NCBI GenBank assembly: GCA_013360215.1
Contig: JABWCP010000048.1
Coordinates: 1 to 11,392 of the forward strand
DNA from: a bacterium
Lineage (GTDB): Bacteria; CLD3; SB21
Reading direction: 5' to 3'
Length of the DNA: 11,392 bases
Shown: one piece after another, positions 6,881 to 11,392 of the stretch
Position numbering within the stretch: the stretch's first letter is position 1
Layout of the letters: every line of letters starts with the position of its first letter
The notes under the pieces: model-generated
Seen by the model: only the letters and a program-made list of their open reading frames with translations
Told to the model about the DNA's origin: nothing
Database searches by the model: none
Position numbers and translations under genes: made by a program

Positions 6881-9800
6881 TTAGAATTCTGAAGGATTTT
6901 TACCAAATTCCTCACGAAAACATTTGGTAAAGTAGGATAAATTATTAAAACCGACGTCAAATGCCACTTGGGAAACGTTACCGGCGTTCTTTTCGAGCAT
7001 AATTTTTGCCTTTTTGAGGCGCCACTTCCGGATAGTATCGGTTGGGTTCATACCGGTCAGCGCGATCATTTTTCTGTAAAGTTGCGACCGGCTCATCAGG
7101 AGTTGTGCGGCCATATCCTCAACGTTAAAATCCGGATCAGTAATATTTTCTTCCAAAACTTCCTGAACACGGCTCATAAACAAATCATTTACATTTTTTA
7201 CATCATAGATCGCTTGTCCGGAAAAGAACGTTTTGCTGTATTTTTCGATGAGCGTCTCACGAAGGCGGATGCAATTATTGATCCGGGTCTTTAGTTCGCG
7301 CACATTGAATGGTTTGACAAGATAGTCATCGGCACCGGTTTCCAGTCCCTCTATTTTATTATCTTCAGACGCCTTAGCCGTCAATAAAATCACTGGAATA
7401 TGATTGGTTCGCATATCCTTTTTGAGTTCACGCGAAAGCGCTACGCCGTCTTTTTTGGGCATCATAATATCACTGATGATCAGATCAGGCACGAGCGAAA
7501 CAGCTTTATCAAACCCCTCGACGCCGTCACGAGCTTCGGAGATTTGAAATTCTCCGGAAAGATGTTCTTTGATGTAATCGCGGACGTCTGGATGATCCTC
7601 CACGATCAAAATAGTTTTCCCCCGATATTCAGAGTTCGTATCACTTACCACATTATCGTCCGACCAATCCGCCTCGGCGTCCCATTTGACGGTTCGATCT
7701 GCTTCGATTGATTTCTCTTCATCAGGCCATACTTCCGGATTCAACGGCAGGTGCAGCGTAAAAGTTGTGCCCCGATGCAACTGACTCACGACTGTCAGGC
7801 GACCGTGATGCAGTTCAGACAATTGCTTGGCAAGGGCCAGACCAATACCTGTTCCAGGATACTCGCGCATTTCTGAAGAATCCACCTGATAAAAACGGTC
7901 GAAAATTTTTGTTATATCAGATTCCGAAATTCCAACGCCTGTATCGGAAACGTTGATCTGAATATGATCGGAGTCGCGCTGAACAGAGACACGTACTTCT
8001 CCTTTTTGAGTAAACTTGATCGCATTGGAAATCAAATTAAATAAAATTTTTTCTAAAAATTCACGGTCACGGTAAAATTCCGGCAGATTGTCCTCAAGTT
8101 TTAATTTCAGTTCAATGCCTTTGCGGTCAGCCAGCGAAGAAAACGCATGTACCACTCCTTTCATAAAATTCAAGTCACCGAGGCACGCGTTGGGTTTCAG
8201 CTGATGATTTTCAATTTTAGATATGTCCAGCAGCTGATTGACAAGCCGGAGCAATCTTTTGCCATTGCGCAAAACCATATCCGCCATGGGCCATGCGGAA
8301 GGTCCGGACCTGAGTTCCTCCAACGGCCCGAGAATCAGCGTCAAGGGGGTTCGAAATTCATGTGAAATATTAGCAAAGAATCTGGATTTGATCTCGTCCA
8401 TTTCTTCCAGTTTTTTGGCTTGCTCCTGAAGTTGACGTGTTCGCACCTCGACAATCCGTTCTAATTCTGCTTTTTCAGCAAGTATTTTTCTGGATCGAAA
8501 TTGCACGCCACCCCACCAAGTTAAACCCAGCAAAGTCACATAAAGTAAATATGCCCACCACGTGCGATACCACGGAGGAAGCACTGTAAAACGGACGTGG
8601 CTATCCTGGCTAACGTGCCCTAATACATTGCGGCTGCGAACTGAAAAAACATACGTACCTTCGTAAAGATTGGAATATTCTTTTGTGTTTTCTTTTGACC
8701 AGATTGACCACCCTTTATCGGTGCTTAATTTATATTGAAATTCCGTTTCTTTTTCATCCACAAATGAAGTCGAACCATACTCAATACGAACCTGCGTCTG
8801 ATCATATCCCAACGTGAGATTGTCGGGAATCGCATTCCCTTGAAATAAAACCGAGTCGCGCCCAATCCCAAAAAAAGAGATAACGGTCGAATGTGACGGA
8901 AAAACATGTTTCAGTTTTTGATCATATCGAATAACACCACTCGTCGTTGAAAACCAAATGACGCTATCGCGATCCCTAAGCACATAGTTGAGGGCTGATC
9001 GTTTGGCCAGCAGGGCTATTCGACTAAATGTCTGACTATCCCATTGCATTGTGGCGGCAACTTGTTTTCCACGAAATAACTTTGTCGGTGTGCTCACCCA
9101 AATATCGCCGAGCATATCCGTAATGGCATACGTGATCGGCTCCGATTCATTCCAAAGCCGTGTATCACGTACAAAACTTGATTGAACAGTATCATAGCTG
9201 AAAATTCCTGCCCTGCAGGCAATCCAGGCGGATGCTCCCCCGCCGATAATTTCGAGATTTTTATTTTCCGACGAAAGATTTTGACCAACGGATACGATTG
9301 TTTCAGAATTCAAATCCATGTTTATGATTTCGTTTGCGCCCGATCTTATCCAAAATTTACCGGGAGTACCTTTGAAGATTTGAAAAATACGCCCTTTCAA
9401 AGCGGGAACGACATTTTTTATTTGCTTTGACTTGATATCAATAATACAAAGGCCGTTATTTTTTCCTAATAACCAGCGGCCATTCTCAAGCTCACAATAA
9501 CTGTAAGCGTTGACTTCAGCATCCCACGTTGTAACTTTGTTTGAAGCATCGAAAATCTTAAGGCCATTTACAGTCCCCAATAAATGGATCTCACCGATCG
9601 GTACCGACCAATACACGGCACCGATCCCAAATGCTTGCGTATGATTTTTATGAAGTTCATAGAGGTCATTACCGGTGCCGATAAATAAATTATCGCCTTT
9701 ACGAAAAATGCAATTGACCCCGCTTTTGAGTCCTTGTTCTTTTTGTAAAAAACGAAAAGACGACAATTCAATTTTATTGACCCCATCCTCCGTCATCACC

Positions 9801-10693
9801 CACAAATTCCCTTCTTGATCTTCCAAAACACCATTACATGCGTTTGCAGAAAGGCCCTCTTTTTCTGTGATTTCATCGACGACTTGCAGTTGATCATTCA
9901 GAATAACCAATCCGCTTGTAAACGAGCAGAAAGCAAATCCGCCATGTTTCAACCGGATACCGCTGTGAATATACTTAAGAGGATAAATCGGCCGGATATC
10001 GCCTTTATCCCATAAAATTAACCCTTTTTCGTGCGAGCCAATCAGGGCACGGTTACTGTCGAACCGGAAAACGCCATAAGTGCCGTCTTTTTTCGAATAT
10101 TTTGAAAATGGAGCTTCGACGATGGAGTCGCCCGCTAGTTCAAAAATCGCATATTGCTTCTGTTCGTCCCTTCCTGTGATTGTTATTTTCCCGCCGTTAT
10201 AATACAAAACGCCAAAACTTTTTTTACCAGCTGCGATAGTAGTAAACGTTTGATTTTTCCATCGGTAGATACCCGACCGGCATACAAAATATACCGCTGA
10301 ATCTATAACTGCGACTGAACGTACGCCCCCTGCAATAGCACCTGAAGGAAGTTTATCGAGTAAAGACACCCTTCGGGGTTTTCCATTGGTAAATTCGATA
10401 TATCCCAAATCGTTCGGTCCATCGTAATATAATTTACCCTGAGCATCAAATTCCGTCGCACGAATCGGACCGCCGCTGATTTCAAATTCGTAACGCCATG
10501 TCACACCATCATAGGAATAGAATGCATTTCCATTGGAAAGGTATAAAATACCTGACGGGGCTTGTACGATTTGCCAGTTTTGGGGATGAGTGCCTGGATG
10601 GTAAACTGTGATCTTTGGAGCTATGGTCTGACCTGATACTAATCCGAAACGAACTAGTAAAAAAAGTAAAAATGTTTTTTTGAGATTTTTCAA
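6881..10693 (-). CDS. Hybrid two-component sensor/AraC-type regulator (HTCS)
   Basis: This 1270-residue protein carries a whole signalling pathway. A signal peptide (1-21) leads a periplasmic sensor of Reg_prop-type propeller blades (about 25-620; for example DQEGNLWVMTEDGV at 292-305 and RDSVIWFSTTSGVIRYD near 575-591). A Y_Y_Y domain (about 636-703), one membrane helix (about 712-732) and a short coiled coil follow. The kinase has H-box FFANISHEFRTPL with phospho-acceptor His778, N-box LFNLISNAIKF (Asn890), G1 DTGVGI (917-922), F-box IFDRFYQ and G2 GTGIGLALAK (947-956). The receiver has acidic pair Glu1032/Asp1033, phospho-acceptor Asp1075 (SDIMMPK), Thr1105 and Lys1127. An AraC-type helix-turn-helix (about 1170-1270) ends in GKNPSEF. 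All key residues are present, so it should be active. The start is TTG, with an in-frame stop five codons upstream and no ribosome site; the signal peptide supports it. Such proteins usually control nearby operons, here probably the three genes downstream. No SusC/SusD genes are in view and the ligand is unknown. Confidence 0.95.
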   Translation of the reverse strand: MKNLKKTFLLFLLVRFGLVSGQTIAPKITVYHPGTHPQNWQIVQAPSGILYLSNGNAFYSYDGVTWRYEFEISGGPIRATEFDAQGKLYYDGPNDLGYIEFTNGKPRRVSLLDKLPSGAIAGGVRSVAVIDSAVYFVCRSGIYRWKNQTFTTIAAGKKSFGVLYYNGGKITITGRDEQKQYAIFELAGDSIVEAPFSKYSKKDGTYGVFRFDSNRALIGSHEKGLILWDKGDIRPIYPLKYIHSGIRLKHGGFAFCSFTSGLVILNDQLQVVDEITEKEGLSANACNGVLEDQEGNLWVMTEDGVNKIELSSFRFLQKEQGLKSGVNCIFRKGDNLFIGTGNDLYELHKNHTQAFGIGAVYWSVPIGEIHLLGTVNGLKIFDASNKVTTWDAEVNAYSYCELENGRWLLGKNNGLCIIDIKSKQIKNVVPALKGRIFQIFKGTPGKFWIRSGANEIINMDLNSETIVSVGQNLSSENKNLEIIGGGASAWIACRAGIFSYDTVQSSFVRDTRLWNESEPITYAITDMLGDIWVSTPTKLFRGKQVAATMQWDSQTFSRIALLAKRSALNYVLRDRDSVIWFSTTSGVIRYDQKLKHVFPSHSTVISFFGIGRDSVLFQGNAIPDNLTLGYDQTQVRIEYGSTSFVDEKETEFQYKLSTDKGWSIWSKENTKEYSNLYEGTYVFSVRSRNVLGHVSQDSHVRFTVLPPWYRTWWAYLLYVTLLGLTWWGGVQFRSRKILAEKAELERIVEVRTRQLQEQAKKLEEMDEIKSRFFANISHEFRTPLTLILGPLEELRSGPSAWPMADMVLRNGKRLLRLVNQLLDISKIENHQLKPNACLGDLNFMKGVVHAFSSLADRKGIELKLKLEDNLPEFYRDREFLEKILFNLISNAIKFTQKGEVRVSVQRDSDHIQINVSDTGVGISESDITKIFDRFYQVDSSEMREYPGTGIGLALAKQLSELHHGRLTVVSQLHRGTTFTLHLPLNPEVWPDEEKSIEADRTVKWDAEADWSDDNVVSDTNSEYRGKTILIVEDHPDVRDYIKEHLSGEFQISEARDGVEGFDKAVSLVPDLIISDIMMPKKDGVALSRELKKDMRTNHIPVILLTAKASEDNKIEGLETGADDYLVKPFNVRELKTRINNCIRLRETLIEKYSKTFFSGQAIYDVKNVNDLFMSRVQEVLEENITDPDFNVEDMAAQLLMSRSQLYRKMIALTGMNPTDTIRKWRLKKAKIMLEKNAGNVSQVAFDVGFNNLSYFTKCFREEFGKNPSEF

Positions 10694-10727
10694 TAGAGGA
10701 GGTTTTCAAATTCAAAAAATTTTTTCA

Positions 10728-10756
10728 TATATAAATACAAATCGATCGCAAAGCAA
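10728..10756 (-). promoter_or_regulatory. Candidate promoter of the sensor gene
   Basis: On the minus strand, TTGCTT (10751-10756) is followed after 17 bases by TATATA (10728-10733). Transcription would start near 10721, giving a leader of roughly 28 bases before the TTG start codon. The short leader has no SD; instead CCTCCTCT lies directly before the start. The -35 is weak but has the same form as the rpe promoter candidate. Confidence 0.45.
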
Positions 10757-11119
10757 AATAATTTTCGATGTCCAAATCGGAAAACCCGGATTTTATTGCA
10801 ACCCCGAATTTTGTGGAATGCTTTGGAGAGGAAAGAATTCGAAATTGGACTTAGGTGATGCAGATTAATTTATCGCTTTTTTTTTACTAATCTTTCACCA
10901 CGTCGGGCGCCAGAGATAACCATTAAGACCAAATTGATCCTCAGGCGTTAGCTCAGGGATTTACATACAAATCATCTTTTATAAAGCAGAGGAAGCTCAG
11001 AAATCGATCCTACGATCTACTACAATAATGCAATTGAAAATATCTTGTCGGTATTTACAGCCAAATTTAACCTTCAAACTCTCATCTTTTTTTAGGAAGT
11101 TTGGAACACCACTTCCCCG

Positions 11120-11148
11120 TTGCTTATCCCGCGCAATATTCATAAAAT
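11120..11148 (+). promoter_or_regulatory. Candidate promoter of rpe
   Basis: TTGCTT (11120-11125), 17 bases, then TAAAAT (11143-11148), a good -10. Transcription would begin near 11155, about 24 bases before the rpe ATG. No SD is visible in that short leader. Confidence 0.45.
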
Positions 11149-11178
11149 AGCTTCTGAATAATTAACTGTTTTATATTT

Positions 11179-11392
11179 ATGCCCATCATTGCACCTTCTA
11201 TTTTATCGGCCGATTTTGCCAATCTTTCGCGGGATATTCGCATCGCCGAAGAATCCGGTGCGGATTGGATTCACGTCGATGTGATGGACGGAAGTTTTGT
11301 ACCTAATATTACGATCGGTCCGGTGGTCGTCGAACATCTCCGTAAAATCACCAAACTTCCGCTGGATGTTCATCTTATGATCGTCGAACCCG
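11179..11392 (+). CDS. rpe: Ribulose-phosphate 3-epimerase, N-terminal part (cut by window edge)
   Basis: The enzyme interconverts ribulose 5-phosphate and xylulose 5-phosphate in the cytoplasm, in the pentose phosphate and Calvin pathways. The 71 visible residues match the start of this TIM-barrel family closely: APSILSADF (5-13), then [17 protein letters not shown] with metal ligand His32 and catalytic/metal Asp34, and DVHLM with metal ligand His65. The family is about 215-230 residues long, so roughly two thirds are missing, including the second catalytic Asp. The ATG fits the usual N-terminus exactly, a few residues before APSILS; no ribosome site is seen. It is transcribed away from the sensor gene. 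Its last 83 bases are repeated at the left end of the window, where the frame runs only 15 codons further before a stop. It is therefore uncertain whether the gene continues intact beyond the right edge. Confidence 0.93.
   Translation, partial: MPIIAPSILSADFANLSRDIRIAEESGADWIHVDVMDGSFVPNITIGPVVVEHLRKITKLPLDVHLMIVEP
11310..11392 (+). repeat. Right copy of the 83-bp direct terminal repeat
   Basis: Identical to bases 1-83. It begins with the last base of the Ile44 codon of rpe and runs to the end of the window, so the true length of the repeat cannot be seen at either end. Removing one copy would leave a closed sequence of 11309 bases. Confidence 0.97.

Larger units (their letters stand above)
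10694..11178. other. Intergenic region between the divergent sensor gene and rpe
   Basis: This stretch of about 485 bases is AT-rich and holds two divergent promoter candidates (listed separately) and a stem-loop at 11095-11116 (GGAAG, bulge TT, TGG, loop AACA, CCA, CTTCC) just upstream of the rpe -35. CTCAGG occurs twice 12 bases apart (10940-10945, 10952-10957), and AGCTCAG recurs at 10994-11000. A 28-codon plus-strand frame (10768-10854) has no ribosome site and no recognisable product. I see no tRNA, no transposon end and no remnant of a known gene. Confidence 0.6.

Noticed and set aside
10690-10728. 12-codon leader ORF (MKKFFEFENLLY) whose TGA overlaps the TTG start of the sensor gene
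   Set aside because: Its ATG overlaps the -10 of the likely promoter, so it would not be in the transcript, and it has no ribosome site.
10680-10868. 62-aa plus-strand frame starting at TTG inside the sensor gene's start region
   Set aside because: No recognisable product. AGAGGAGG lies after its start, not before it, and is simply the complement of bases upstream of the sensor start.
10940-11020. tRNA-like GTTAGCTCAGGG, resembling a D-arm
   Set aside because: No acceptor stem, anticodon arm or GGTTCGAATCC T-arm is found at the right distance, so it is not a tRNA gene.
1-11392. Plasmid, phage or integrative element based on the terminal repeat
   Set aside because: No replication, partition, mobilisation, integrase, transposase or phage gene is present. 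The content looks chromosomal.

Overview
The window looks like a piece of a genome from the Fibrobacteres-Chlorobi-Bacteroidetes (FCB) superphylum. The 1305-residue secreted protein ends in a type A sorting domain for type IX secretion (YPNPFNPSTTIRF, then a WDG...SSGIYLYRL block and a KKMLLIK end). The regulator is a one-protein hybrid two-component system of the kind common in Bacteroidota and relatives. The YPNPFNPST form and the visible Shine-Dalgarno (SD) sequences (GGAGG, AGGA) fit lineages such as Ignavibacteriota, Calditrichota or KSB1-like candidate phyla better than classical Bacteroidetes. That placement is inference.

Layout. Bases 1-130 hold a short internal piece of rpe (ribulose-phosphate 3-epimerase) that ends in an early stop. 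Next comes a non-coding stretch with two palindromes and two facing intrinsic terminators. Four long genes follow, all on the minus strand. In transcription order they are a 1270-aa hybrid histidine kinase/response regulator/AraC-type protein (6881-10693), a 1305-aa T9SS-exported beta-helix protein (2815-6732), a 196-aa TPR lipoprotein (2206-2796) and a 610-aa secreted protein of unknown family (332-2164). The last three are separated by only 18 and 41 bases, each has an SD, and a minus-strand terminator follows the last, so they look like one operon. A 485-base intergenic region then carries two divergent promoter candidates of the same form (TTGCTT, 17 bases, A/T-rich -10). The 5' third of rpe reads out of the right end.

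How the genes may work together (inference). The hybrid sensor has a periplasmic beta-propeller and Y_Y_Y domain, a single membrane helix and a cytoplasmic DNA-binding output. It could switch on the operon downstream of it, which would put on the cell surface a large beta-helix protein, an outer-membrane TPR lipoprotein and a Lys-rich coiled-coil protein. There is no SusC/SusD pair or carbohydrate enzyme in the window, so the usual polysaccharide-utilisation role of such sensors is not supported here.

The ends need care. The first 83 bases are identical to the last 83, and both copies lie exactly at the window edges and in the same rpe reading frame. This fits a contig that closes on itself (about 11309 bp if circular) or one bounded by a repeated stretch. 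Read as a circle, it would encode an 86-codon truncated Rpe and no replication or mobility gene, so a plasmid or phage is not supported. A partial rpe duplication, or an assembly-graph loop, is more likely.
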